Counted from the first letter of the stretch, positions 13,738 to 21,988 are shown. The stretch is 42,860 bases of DNA from Bacillota bacterium (GCA_021324255.1 JAJPJL010000074.1:1-42860); one strand, 5' to 3'. Made by a program: numbers and translations. The notes: generated by a model not told the origin, from the letters alone.

Positions 13738-14916
13738 ATGTCCACGACCGAGAGGGCGGCGATCGGCGGCGCCGTGGCGCCGCTCGACACACGCGGGCCG
13801 GCGGCCGGTTCGGGCGCCGGGGCATTCGCGGAAGCGGCGCGCCAGCTCACGGTGTGCAATGCGTGCCGGTACTGCGAGGGGTACTGCGCCGTGTATCCGG
13901 CGCTCGAGCTCCGCCGGGCGCTGAGCCGCGGCGACGTCACCTACCTGGCCAACCTCTGCCACGATTGCCGCGCGTGCTACTACGCGTGCATGTACGCGCC
14001 GCCCCACGAGTTTGGGATCAACATTCCGCAGGCGCTCGCCGAAGTGCGGCACGCCGGTTACCAGAGGCACGCCCGGCCGCGGGCCGGTGCGGGATTGTTC
14101 GCCGCGATGCCGGAGGCGCTCGCGGCCGGCGCCGTGGCCGCCGTCGTGGTGGGACTCGCCCTGTGGCTGGTCGGCCCCGCGCGGATGCTCACGGCCCAAC
14201 GCGGCGCCGGCGCCTTCTACCGGATCGTGCCATACTGGGCGATCGTGATCCCCGGGCTGGCCCTGTGCTGCTACTGGCTCGGCGTCTGGGCGGCCGGAGC
14301 GCGCGTGTTCTGGCGCGACATCGAGATGCGGGGCCGGGCGCCGTCTGCGGGCGCCGCGATGGGAGCGGCCTGGGATGTCCTGGTGCTGCGGTGGCTTCGC
14401 GGGGGCGGGCCCGGATGCCCGTACCCGGACGAGCACCCGTCGCGTACGCGCGCGCTTCTCCACAGCCTCGTGTTCTACGGCTTTCTGGCCGCCACGGCTT
14501 CCACCACGATCGCCGCGATCGATCAGGACCTATTGGGGCGGCTTCCCCCGTATGCGCTGACGAGCGCCCCGGTCATCCTGGGCACGGCCGGCGGGGTGGC
14601 GATGATCCTCGGGACGGTGGGCATGCTCATCGCCAAGGGACGGAGTGACCGGCAACCGGCCTCGGGCGCGATGACCGGCATGGAGTTCGTGTTCGTGCTC
14701 ACGCTCGGGCTGGCGTCTCTGACCGGCTTGCTCACGTTGGCGCTGCGGAGCACGGGCGTCTTGGGCCCGGCCCTCGTCATTCACCTCGCGATCGTCGCCG
14801 CGCTGTTCGTGACGGCGCCGTACGGCAAGTTCGTTCACGCGATCTACCGGTACCTCGCTCTGGTGCGCCGCCGGATGGAACAGGACGGAGACGGTCGCCC
14901 CGCCGCCGAGCTGTGA
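13738..14916 (+). CDS. tcuB: TcuB-like iron-sulfur/membrane electron-transfer protein
   Basis: This 392-residue protein resembles TcuB/CobZ-C, which re-oxidises the flavoprotein TcuA during tricarballylate breakdown and passes electrons to the membrane. Two cysteine clusters, C40-x2-C43-x2-C46-x3-C50 and C74-x2-C77-x2-C80-x3-C84, should hold two 4Fe-4S centres. They are followed by about six hydrophobic helices (from residue ~125 onward) and HAGYQRHARPR. The ATG at 13738 has no clear Shine-Dalgarno. TcuA is not adjacent here: the preceding gene is a GntR regulator and the next is a convergent luciferase-like oxidoreductase. The protein may therefore serve another flavoprotein partner, such as the dehydrogenases of this island, or a distant tcuA. 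Confidence 0.82.
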   Translation: MSTTERAAIGGAVAPLDTRGPAAGSGAGAFAEAARQLTVCNACRYCEGYCAVYPALELRRALSRGDVTYLANLCHDCRACYYACMYAPPHEFGINIPQALAEVRHAGYQRHARPRAGAGLFAAMPEALAAGAVAAVVVGLALWLVGPARMLTAQRGAGAFYRIVPYWAIVIPGLALCCYWLGVWAAGARVFWRDIEMRGRAPSAGAAMGAAWDVLVLRWLRGGGPGCPYPDEHPSRTRALLHSLVFYGFLAATASTTIAAIDQDLLGRLPPYALTSAPVILGTAGGVAMILGTVGMLIAKGRSDRQPASGAMTGMEFVFVLTLGLASLTGLLTLALRSTGVLGPALVIHLAIVAALFVTAPYGKFVHAIYRYLALVRRRMEQDGDGRPAAEL

Positions 14917-14924
14917 CGTGGCCC

Positions 14925-14939
14925 GGCCGGCTGCCGGCC
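14925..14939. terminator. Hairpin between convergent genes
   Basis: GGCCGG-CTG-CCGGCC forms a six-base stem with a three-base loop in the 50-base gap between the TcuB-like gene and the convergent oxidoreductase gene. There is no T tract, so a bidirectional terminator role is only suggested by position. Confidence 0.3.
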
Positions 14940-14966
14940 CGTCGATGAGCGGGCGCCCGGCGCGTA

Positions 14967-15980
14967 TCAGGCCGCCGCGAACGCCGGCATGACGCTCCGG
15001 GCGAAGACGTCCATGTCGTGCAGCAGCTCGTCCATCGTGTCCACGACGAATACAATGCCGAGGTGCGTCGCGCCGGCAGCCTCAAACGCTCGAATCTGAT
15101 CCACGATCTGGGCCGGGGTGCCGAGCAGGTTGCCGGCGCGATAGCGCGCCAGGATCTCGTCGTCGGGCTTGCGGGTCTCGGCCGCCGTTCGCCGGAGGTG
15201 CTGAGAGCGCAAGGCGCGGATCTCCGCGTCCCGCCGGCTGTCGCCGAAGGTCAGCCACGTTTGCACGTGAAGGCGGATCTGTTCCGGATCCCGGCCGTGC
15301 GCCGCCGCCGCGGCCTTTGCCTCCCGCCAGGCTCGACCGGCTCGCTCCGGCGGCAGGCCCGCCAGGATCAGCCCGTCGGCGAGGCGGCCAGCCCGTTGCA
15401 GGCCGACCGGCTTGTGCGCCGCGAGGTAGATAGGAAGGGGCGACTGGCTCGGCTTCGGCGCGAGCTCGACGCCGGCAAACTGCACGTACTCTCCGTGGAG
15501 GCTGGCCGGCCCGTTCCCGAAGAGCAGGCGGAGACCCCGGATCCCTTCTTCGAGCCACCGCCCGCGGTGGACGTCTTTGTGGGCCGGGTGCAGCGCTTCA
15601 AATTCCTCACGGTTGGAGCCGAGGCCCACGCCGAGCAGGACGCGGCCGCCGCTCAGCCGGTCGAGCGTGGCCACCTGCTTGGCGAGCAGCACGATGTCGC
15701 GCTGCGGCACGACGATCGTGCTCAGCATGAAGCGGAGCCGCTCCGTGACGTTGACGAGGCTGGCGTAGGTGACCAGCGGTTCGTAGAAGTTCGGGGTGCC
15801 GGGCTGGGTCTCGCGGATACCCTGGCGAGACGTCAGGTGATCATTGGACCAGATCGAGTAGTAGCCGAGCTCCTCGGCCCGGCGCGCGAAGGTCGTCAGC
15901 GCCTCGGGGCGCACAAACCCAACCGGGTACGCGGTGCCCTCGCGGCACCCGGGAAAGCCGGCGCCGAAGCGGATCGCCAT
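14967..15980 (-). CDS. LLM-class flavin/F420-dependent oxidoreductase
   Basis: This complete 337-residue luciferase-like TIM-barrel oxidoreductase starts MAIRFGAGFPGCREG. It contains YSIWSNDHL, RLRFMLSTIVVPQRDIVLLAKQVATLDRLSGGRVLLGVGLG, the mid-barrel segment PLPIYLAAHKPVGLQRAGRLADG, and a C-terminal TPAQIVDQIRAFEAAGATHLGIVF. The CREG start links it to the truncated gene at 1-486. It would carry out a flavin- or F420-dependent redox step on a small organic substrate. The gene stands alone, convergent to tcuB, and has a GntR-type palindrome 41 bases upstream of its ATG (16021-16042), so it probably belongs to the same regulon as the operons around 8200-8674. FMN versus F420 cannot be decided. 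Confidence 0.92.
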   Translation of the reverse strand: MAIRFGAGFPGCREGTAYPVGFVRPEALTTFARRAEELGYYSIWSNDHLTSRQGIRETQPGTPNFYEPLVTYASLVNVTERLRFMLSTIVVPQRDIVLLAKQVATLDRLSGGRVLLGVGLGSNREEFEALHPAHKDVHRGRWLEEGIRGLRLLFGNGPASLHGEYVQFAGVELAPKPSQSPLPIYLAAHKPVGLQRAGRLADGLILAGLPPERAGRAWREAKAAAAAHGRDPEQIRLHVQTWLTFGDSRRDAEIRALRSQHLRRTAAETRKPDDEILARYRAGNLLGTPAQIVDQIRAFEAAGATHLGIVFVVDTMDELLHDMDVFARSVMPAFAAA

Positions 15981-16020
15981 GCCTCACGGTCCCTCCGTTG
16001 TGAATGGCCTTCGCCGGAAA

Positions 16021-16042
16021 TTGGTATTCTTGAGTATACCAA
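16021..16042. promoter_or_regulatory. GntR-type operator TTGGTAT-N8-ATACCAA over a -10 box
   Basis: A perfect seven-base inverted repeat with an eight-base spacer stands upstream of the oxidoreductase gene at 14967-15980. On the minus strand it contains TATACT (16038-16033), a near-consensus -10 box, so a bound repressor would cover the promoter. The inner five bases and spacer length match the repeat at 8437-8454. Confidence 0.6.
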
Positions 16043-16282
16043 CCCGATCGGGGTGTCACCTGGTCCATCCCACGGCGTCGTTCGGCGCCGGCCAACGAGC
16101 GGGGGACGCACGGGGCGGCAAACGCGCGTCAACTCGAGAGAGGTTTGGCGCAACTCCGGCGCCAAAGCCGGGCGCGAGACATCGCCATGGCGCGCATGTC
16201 CCTTCTGTGTAAATCCGATACGCTGGCGATCGACCTGGGGAAAATAGGCGCGAGCACGAAAATCTGAAGCGGGGGGTGTGCG

Positions 16283-16351
16283 ATGCTACTCGCCTTGCTG
16301 CTCCTGGGAGCGGGGCTCCTGATTCTCACGGGGCACATGATCGTCCGCTAA
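16283..16351 (+). CDS. Possible 22-residue hydrophobic membrane peptide
   Basis: The frame reads MLLALLLLGAGLLILTGHMIVR and ends in TAA. A G-rich stretch (AGCGGGGGGTG) precedes the ATG and could act as a ribosome site. The peptide is one hydrophobic helix with a short basic end, like many small bacterial membrane proteins. It is followed after 33 bases by a strong hairpin, so it could be an independent small transcript. Short hydrophobic frames arise by chance, and I know no matching family. Confidence 0.3.
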   Translation: MLLALLLLGAGLLILTGHMIVR

Positions 16352-16384
16352 GCCGCTACGCGATCATAGGAAGCGGTTGGGATT

Positions 16385-16409
16385 GGCGCGGGGCAGGTTG
16401 CCCCGCGCC
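16385..16409 (+). terminator. Strong hairpin, terminator-like
   Basis: GGCGCGGGGCA (16385-16395) and TGCCCCGCGCC (16399-16409) form a perfect 11-base-pair stem with a GGT loop, followed by TGTTGCTT. It would end a transcript running through the possible small gene at 16283-16351. The T tract is poor. Confidence 0.5.
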
Positions 16410-16606
16410 TGTTGCTTCGCCTGTTTGGCGATCGCGTCCACGGTTTCCCATCAGCCGGAGTCTCCCCCGGGCGTTACGTTTCGCAACAGCTCGCCCGCAT
16501 CCGACGGCGACAAGCCTCGAAGCCGCGCGCAGGGTCGTCGATGCATGTCAAGGAAATTCCACAACGCGAGATTGCTACAACGATGCAGGTCGCGGCAGGT
16601 TCAGTG

Positions 16607-17854
16607 ATGACCGATTCCGCACAAGACGCGCCCGCGCGCTACGCGGACGATTCCCTCGTGGCGCCGGTCGGCCCCGAGGATGCGCGCCTCCGGTTTTTGC
16701 TCCCACTCAACAATCTGCTGCAGCTGCTCACGAACTGCGCCTGGTACATCGGCACGCCGTTCATCCCGCTGTACCTGGTGTCGCATGGCGCGTCCGTCGG
16801 CGCCGTCGGAATGGTCGCCGGGCTCTCCGGCATTGTGCCATTTGCCGTGGCGCTTCACGTGGGCGGTCTCGTCGACGAGCGCGGCCCCACCGGCGTGTTA
16901 GTGGGGTCCGTGGTGCTCTTTGGACTCGGCGCGGCAATCCTCTCGGTATTTCACGGGATCGCCGAGGTCACCACGGCGTATACGCTGCTCACCATGGCGA
17001 ACATCGGGTTCGCCGTGGCGTCACAGGCCGTTGTCGCCGGTGCGAGCACCCCCGTAACCCGCATCAGGAATTACGGTTACTACGCGGTGTCGTACTCCGC
17101 CGGCGCGGTCGTTGGCCCCGTCATCGGCGGGTTTTTGGCCACCCGGTTGGGCTATACGGCGGCCTTTTTCGCGATGGCGCTGTTGATGGTACCGTCACTG
17201 CTTGTCGCATCGATGGTGCGAAGCGCTCGAAATTCGGAGCATCGGAGCGTCGCCCTTAACGCCGTCCATACCGTCGTGGGCACCATTCTCCGCGAACGCG
17301 GGGTCGGGACCATCATGTTCGTATCGGGCATCATGAATTGCGCCCAGGCGCTGCAGAGTACGTTCTACCCGCTCTACCTTTTGAAAGTGGGCTTGCCGGC
17401 GACCTCCATCGGGTTGGCGATTGCCGCCATAAGCCTGGCTTCGATGGCCGCTCGCATCCTGCTGGGGAGCGCGGTGTCGCGGCTTGGGCAGATCGGTGCC
17501 CTCGTCGGTGCGATGATCCTCAGCGCGGCGGCGTTCGCCCTGACGCCGTTTGCGCGGCAGTTCTGGTTGCTGCTGGGCGTGTCCGTGCTCATGGGGGCGA
17601 GCCTGGGCTTTACGCAGCCGTTGTCGATGAGCTTGCTCGCGGAGTCGGTGGCGCAACAGTTTTGGGGAGCGGCGTTCGGGATTCGGCAGAGCGTCCAGCG
17701 GATGGGGAGCATCGTCAGTCCCTTCGTATTCGGGGTGGTGAGCACGGCGCGCGGTGTTGAATCGGCGTTCTATCTCGGCGCGCTGGTACTCTTGGGCGCG
17801 GCCGGGATCGTGACAAAGGTATCCGACGGGTTCGGCCCCCGCGCCGACCGGTAG
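16607..17854 (+). CDS. Major facilitator superfamily transporter
   Basis: This approximately 415-residue inner-membrane protein has about 12 hydrophobic helices in two sets of six. LLQLLTNCAWYIGTPFIPLYLVSHGASVGAVGMVAGLSG opens the first half, with GGLVDERGPTGVLVG as the cytoplasmic loop-2 motif; the second half includes FYPLYLLKVGLPATSIGLAIAAISLASMAARILLGSAVSRLG, which repeats the loop motif. It resembles drug or metabolite exporters, but the substrate is open. The start is uncertain: the frame is open from 16412, and I chose the ATG at 16607 (MTDSAQDAP) because it fits the family length. Codons such as TTG, GTA and ATA are more common here than in the neighbours, hinting at a different origin. 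Confidence 0.85.
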   Translation: MTDSAQDAPARYADDSLVAPVGPEDARLRFLLPLNNLLQLLTNCAWYIGTPFIPLYLVSHGASVGAVGMVAGLSGIVPFAVALHVGGLVDERGPTGVLVGSVVLFGLGAAILSVFHGIAEVTTAYTLLTMANIGFAVASQAVVAGASTPVTRIRNYGYYAVSYSAGAVVGPVIGGFLATRLGYTAAFFAMALLMVPSLLVASMVRSARNSEHRSVALNAVHTVVGTILRERGVGTIMFVSGIMNCAQALQSTFYPLYLLKVGLPATSIGLAIAAISLASMAARILLGSAVSRLGQIGALVGAMILSAAAFALTPFARQFWLLLGVSVLMGASLGFTQPLSMSLLAESVAQQFWGAAFGIRQSVQRMGSIVSPFVFGVVSTARGVESAFYLGALVLLGAAGIVTKVSDGFGPRADR

Positions 17855-17953
17855 CATACCGCTACGAATCCGGAACCTTCGTTTCGAATCCGGCGTTGAG
17901 TAGAAGATGAGCAGTCCGAGGCGATGGACAGTCGCCGCGACTGAGGACGGGTG

Positions 17954-18280
17954 ATGGCCGGCGGCGCCGCGAAGCGCCGGCTGCGTAATTTCACGATCCT
18001 GGGACTGGTTCTCGCCGGTCTGCTGGGCTTCGGCGCGCTGCGCGTCGGGGTCGCCGCGCACCGGGGGGCTGCGCTGCCGCCCCCGCGCGCGCTTGCGGTC
18101 GCCCATGCCGCGGACATAGAAGGAAGCGTCAGCGCGCGGCCGGCCCCCGACCGGCCCGGACTCCCCCCTGAAGCGAGGGCGCGCCCATGCGTTTGCGCCC
18201 CCGCGGTGCTCGACGCGCTCCAATCGGTGCGCCGCTCGAGCGTCACGCATATATCCCTCCCGCCGCCGTCCCCCGCCTGA
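17954..18280 (+). CDS. Small hypothetical protein with one N-terminal membrane helix
   Basis: This 108-residue frame starts MAGGAAKRRLRNFTILGLVLAGLLGFGALRVGV, a basic start followed by one hydrophobic helix that could be a signal anchor. The remainder is rich in proline, alanine and arginine without recognisable motifs. It starts 99 bases after the MFS gene and ends 57 bases before the next small gene. I recognise no family. The first 50 residues look protein-like; the last half could be non-coding GC-rich sequence. Confidence 0.35.
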   Translation: MAGGAAKRRLRNFTILGLVLAGLLGFGALRVGVAAHRGAALPPPRALAVAHAADIEGSVSARPAPDRPGLPPEARARPCVCAPAVLDALQSVRRSSVTHISLPPPSPA

Positions 18281-18337
18281 TCACGGAGCACCCCACGGCC
18301 TCCTGCGGGCCGCATGCTTGCATTGGGAGGGATCGGT

Positions 18338-18673
18338 ATGGGACTGTTCGACGCGTTTCGCCGGGGCGGGCGGCGCTCCCGCCGCGTGATCGGCCGCATT
18401 TCAGACGAACCAAAGATCGCGGGGGACAACGGCGAACGATACTTGGTGTTTCACCTCGAGGAGACGCCGGACACCGAGTTCCGGCTCCGGATGCTCCCCA
18501 CCACGCCCAAGCGCCGCAAGGGCGATCGCGTGGAAATCACCTGGACGCAGGACGAGAACGGGATCGCGACGGTCGAAATGCTGTCGGCGGCGCCGGACCA
18601 GGAGTTTGCGCGCCGGCGGAACGAGGCGTACCTGCAAGAGATCCAAGCCAGAGGGATGAAGGGCCAGCAGTAA
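18338..18673 (+). CDS. Small conserved-looking protein of unknown function
   Basis: This 111-residue protein starts MGLFDAFRRGGRRSRRV seven bases after GGGAGGG, which fixes the start. The middle (RVIGRISDEPKIAGDNGERYLVFHL, then TEFRLRMLP and KGDRVEITW) alternates hydrophobic and polar residues in short strands, suggesting a small beta barrel such as an OB-like fold. The C-terminal 25 residues form a charged helix (DQEFARRRNEAYLQEIQARG). The basic N-terminus may be an amphipathic helix. No function can be assigned. It is followed by a 12-base-pair hairpin, so it is probably its own transcription unit. Confidence 0.65.
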   Translation: MGLFDAFRRGGRRSRRVIGRISDEPKIAGDNGERYLVFHLEETPDTEFRLRMLPTTPKRRKGDRVEITWTQDENGIATVEMLSAAPDQEFARRRNEAYLQEIQARGMKGQQ

Positions 18674-18681
18674 GCAACTCG

Positions 18682-18710
18682 GGGCGGGCCGGCCGTGTGC
18701 CGGTCCGCCC
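18682..18710 (+). terminator. Hairpin after the 111-residue gene
   Basis: GGGCGGGCCGGC (18682-18693) pairs with GCCGGTCCGCCC (18699-18710), a 12-base-pair stem with one G-U pair and a five-base loop. It begins eight bases after the TAA. A T tract is missing, as often in GC-rich genomes, so termination is inferred. Confidence 0.5.
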
Positions 18711-18955
18711 ACCCGCGCCGGTCGTATCCGTCGGCACGTCCGCCTTGTTACGCGTCCGCTGCGCCGCCACCGTCAGGGTCACCGTGCGGGTGGTGCCCCG
18801 GAGGTCGCGTCTGTGCGCCCCGTTGGACGGGCATGTATGGTATCAGGGTACTACGGGCCGAGAAACCCGTGGCACGGGGCCGAACGCGCCGCACCGAGCA
18901 CTTAGCCGAGGCTACGCGCGCGAATACCAGTTGCGTTCGGGGGAGCGGAGCGGGT

Positions 18956-21900
18956 ATGGGGACAGCACGAGACCCGGGCGAACGCGCATCGCTCCGGCCT
19001 CCGCCGCCTGGGAGGCTGCTCCGGGTCGTCGTCGTCGACGACGAAGCGTCGCACGCCGAGCTGATGATCGATCAGCTCCGCCGTGCAGGGTTTGCGCCGG
19101 AGTGGCGCCTCGCCGACACCGAGGCGGCGTATCTGGCGCAGCTCGCTCAGCCCCCCGATCTCATCCTCAGTGATCGCGATTTACCCGAATTCAGTGCGGC
19201 CCGCGCGCTGGAGCTCCTCCGGGCGACCGGCCTCGACATCCCGTTCATCGTCATAGCGGCGACGGTGGACGAGGAGGCGGCGGTGGCGCTGATGCGCCGC
19301 GGGGCCGCGGACTATCTGCCGGCAGACGGCCTGCCGCGGCTCGGTCGGGCGGCGGGACGCGCGCTGGCGGCGCGACGTCGCCGCGAACGGCACCGGCGGG
19401 TGGTGGAGCACCTGCGCGCCAGCCTGGCGCAGTACCGCGGACTGTTTGAGCGCGTGCCCGTCGGGCTCTACCGGACGACCCTCACGGGCGAGTACGTGGA
19501 CGTCAATCCCGCCTTTCTCGCGATGCTCGGCTACGGCGACCGCGAGGCGCTGATCTCGGGAAATGCCGCGAGTCTCTACGTGGATCCCGACGTGCGGCGC
19601 GAATTCGTGGTCCGGCTCGAGCGCGATCGCGTGGTGCGGGACTTCGACAGTCAGCTCCGCCGGGCGGACGGGACGTTGATATGGGTGCGCGCCAATGCGC
19701 GGATCGTGCCCGACGAGACCCGGGGGACGCTCTGCGTTGAAGGGGCGATCGTCGATATCACGGAGCAGAAGCGCGCGGAATGGGAGATCCGCCGGCGTGC
19801 CGCTCATCTGGAGACGCTGAACGCCATCATCTCGTCTGCGGCGTCGGCCACGGAGGTGTCCGCGCTGCTCGAGACCACGGTCTCCCTGACGCTCGGGGCC
19901 CTTGCGTGTGAGATGGGCGGCATCTGGACGGCAACGGCCCGGCACTTCCGCGGGCTGGCGCCGGAGTTCGGCGCCGAGATCCAGAAGACCGCGGAGCTGG
20001 CGGGGCGCGAGCTGCACGGTCCGGAGGCCGTTCAGGACTGGCGGGCGCCGGCCGGGGCTGCCGCCGACGCATTGGCATCGGTGATGCGGCGGTTCGGCGT
20101 CCGGGCGTCCGTCGCCGCCCCCATTCGCGCGGGCGGGATGGTCATCGGGGGTATCTCCGCCGCGTCGGCCAGCCCGCGGGTATGGCTGCCGGACGAGATG
20201 CTGCTCGTCGAGGCGATCGGCGCGCAGATCGGCGGCGCCGTGCAACGGCTCCAACTGCTTCAAGTCACGCAGCGCCGGTCCGCGGAATTGGAAGCGCTGT
20301 ACGAGATCGGGCGCCAGCTTCGAGGGGTCCACCGGGTCGACGACATGTACCGGATTCTCGTCGAGCACGCCATGCGCGTGCTGCGCGCCGAGCACGGCGC
20401 GCTCACGGTGCTCAGGCCGGAAGATGGAACCTTCACGCGCGCGTACACGAGCGGCCTGCCGGAGGAGGTGGCGGGAACGACCTTCCCCGCGGCGGGCGCG
20501 CCGTCCGGACAGGTGGTGGAAACCGGAACCGCCTACGTCACGGCGGACCTCTCCCGGGAGCCCCGCCCGTACTGGTCGGCGGGCACTCCCAGCTATGGGA
20601 GCCTTGGCCCGCTGGTCGTCGCACCGGTGCGTGGCGAGCGCGATGTCGTCGGCACGATCGCGCTCGGACGTGTGAAGCGGGCGACGGTGCAGCCGTTCAC
20701 CGACGACGAGGTGCGGCTGTTGGAGGGGATGGCGGAGGTCGGCGGGAGCGCGATCCGGCGGGCCATGCTGCACGAGAACCTCAATGAAGCGTACATCCAG
20801 ATGGTCCTGTCCCTGGCACGCACCGTCGATGCGCGGGACTCCTACACAAACTCGCACAGCGAGCAACTGGCGCAGTCGGCGGAGGCGGTCGCCAGGGAGC
20901 TGGGGTGCGCGGAGGACGAGATCCAGGACCTCCGGTGGAGCGCATTGCTGCACGATATCGGAAAGATCGGGGTCCCGGACAGCATCCTGCGGAAGCCCGG
21001 GCCGCTCACGGACGAGGAGTGGGCCGTCATGCGGAAGCACCCGGAGATCGGGGAAGCGATTCTGCGTCCGGTCGATCGCATGCGCGCGGTTGCGAAGTTG
21101 GTGCGGCATCATCAAGAGCGCTGGGACGGCACGGGGTACCCGGACCGGCTGCGGGGGGAGGAGATCCCCCTGGGCGCGCGGATCCTCGCCGTGGCCGATG
21201 CCTATAGCGCGATCACCGACGATCGCGCGTACGCGAAGGGCCGGAGCCCGGCGCACGCCGTCGCCGAGCTCCGCCGGTGCGCCGGCACCCAGTTCGACGC
21301 GCGCATCGTCGATGTGTTTTGCCGCCTCTTGGCGGCGGGGAAAATCGCCGCGGAGGCCGGCCAGCGAGTCTCGCCGCGTGCGTTCGACCGCGCGGTGCCG
21401 GCCTCCGGACGCGCCATTGCGCGGTCGCTGTGGGAGGCGCGGCGCGCGAGCCGTGTCGTGCCGGCGATGGTCGACGTCGTCCAACACCTGCTCCGGCCGC
21501 TGGATCTGGCCACGGTGCTGGACGAGGTGCTCAGCCACATCCAGCGCGTCTTCGACTATCCCATCTGCGCGGTGTTCTGCGGCGGTCCCGGCACCCAGGG
21601 CTTTCAACTCAACGCCCAACGCGGCTGCGACTCGTCCCACGCGGAGACGGCGGTCCGAATCGGCGGCGTCGCGGCGTGGGTGGCGGCGCACCGGCGCCCG
21701 TACTATGCGCCGGACCTGGAACGGGATCCGTTATTTCCGCGCGGCGCGACCCGAGCCCGATCCGCGATCGCCTATCCCCTCATCGCCGGCGACCAGGTCA
21801 TCGGCGTGCTGGACGTCGAGAGCCCGGAGGTCGACGCGTTCCCGCCGGAGACGCGCGAGCTGCTCGAAGCGTTCGCGCCGCTCGCCGCGCTAGCCATCCT

Positions 21901-21988
21901 GCGGGCGGTCCGGGTGGAGGCCCTGCACCAGCCCGCGCGCGCGCCCTTGCCGATTGCACCTCGGCCCCGACGCGGCCGCGCCGGTTAG
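18956..21988 (+). CDS. Receiver-PAS-GAF-GAF-HD-GYP-GAF sensor, probable cyclic-di-GMP phosphodiesterase
   Basis: This cytoplasmic signalling protein of about 1010 residues has, in order: a receiver domain (~22-135; acid pair DD at 28-29, phospho-acceptor D72 in LSDRDLP), a PAS/PAC unit (~158-275; RGLFERVPVGLYRTTLTGEY), two GAF domains (~295-430 and ~445-605), an HD-GYP domain (~612-795; LLHDIGKIG, then HHQERWDGTGYP) and a C-terminal GAF (~835-985). HD-GYP domains cleave cyclic di-GMP. Two deviations stand out: the conserved receiver lysine is Ala (DYLPADGL), and the usual HHE before DG-x-GYP is HHQ. The start at 18956 follows GGGGGAGCGGAG; the frame is open from 18695 but looks non-coding there. 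No partner kinase is adjacent. Confidence 0.92.
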   Translation: MGTARDPGERASLRPPPPGRLLRVVVVDDEASHAELMIDQLRRAGFAPEWRLADTEAAYLAQLAQPPDLILSDRDLPEFSAARALELLRATGLDIPFIVIAATVDEEAAVALMRRGAADYLPADGLPRLGRAAGRALAARRRRERHRRVVEHLRASLAQYRGLFERVPVGLYRTTLTGEYVDVNPAFLAMLGYGDREALISGNAASLYVDPDVRREFVVRLERDRVVRDFDSQLRRADGTLIWVRANARIVPDETRGTLCVEGAIVDITEQKRAEWEIRRRAAHLETLNAIISSAASATEVSALLETTVSLTLGALACEMGGIWTATARHFRGLAPEFGAEIQKTAELAGRELHGPEAVQDWRAPAGAAADALASVMRRFGVRASVAAPIRAGGMVIGGISAASASPRVWLPDEMLLVEAIGAQIGGAVQRLQLLQVTQRRSAELEALYEIGRQLRGVHRVDDMYRILVEHAMRVLRAEHGALTVLRPEDGTFTRAYTSGLPEEVAGTTFPAAGAPSGQVVETGTAYVTADLSREPRPYWSAGTPSYGSLGPLVVAPVRGERDVVGTIALGRVKRATVQPFTDDEVRLLEGMAEVGGSAIRRAMLHENLNEAYIQMVLSLARTVDARDSYTNSHSEQLAQSAEAVARELGCAEDEIQDLRWSALLHDIGKIGVPDSILRKPGPLTDEEWAVMRKHPEIGEAILRPVDRMRAVAKLVRHHQERWDGTGYPDRLRGEEIPLGARILAVADAYSAITDDRAYAKGRSPAHAVAELRRCAGTQFDARIVDVFCRLLAAGKIAAEAGQRVSPRAFDRAVPASGRAIARSLWEARRASRVVPAMVDVVQHLLRPLDLATVLDEVLSHIQRVFDYPICAVFCGGPGTQGFQLNAQRGCDSSHAETAVRIGGVAAWVAAHRRPYYAPDLERDPLFPRGATRARSAIAYPLIAGDQVIGVLDVESPEVDAFPPETRELLEAFAPLAALAILRAVRVEALHQPARAPLPIAPRPRRGRAG

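Larger units (their letters stand above)
16043..16606. other. Long intergenic stretch between oxidoreductase and MFS transporter
   Basis: These 564 bases carry no gene of ordinary size that I can support. They hold a possible 22-residue gene (16283-16351) and an 11-base-pair hairpin (16385-16409), listed separately. The base composition is more mixed than in neighbouring coding DNA. The frame of the MFS gene is open back to 16412, but the codons before about 16541 do not look coding. Confidence 0.5.

Noticed and set aside
16129-16338. A 69-codon minus-strand frame upstream of the LLM gene
   Set aside because: It has no ribosome site or family features and is antisense to the possible small gene; composition is arginine-rich as in other shadows.
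17883-17891. TTCGAATCC, resembling a tRNA T-loop
   Set aside because: No acceptor stem, anticodon arm or CCA end can be drawn around it; a second CGAATCCGG lies 19 bases upstream, so it is just a short repeat.
19181-21691. An 836-codon open frame on the minus strand
   Set aside because: It is antisense to the receiver-PAS-GAF-HD-GYP gene and has no recognisable domain.
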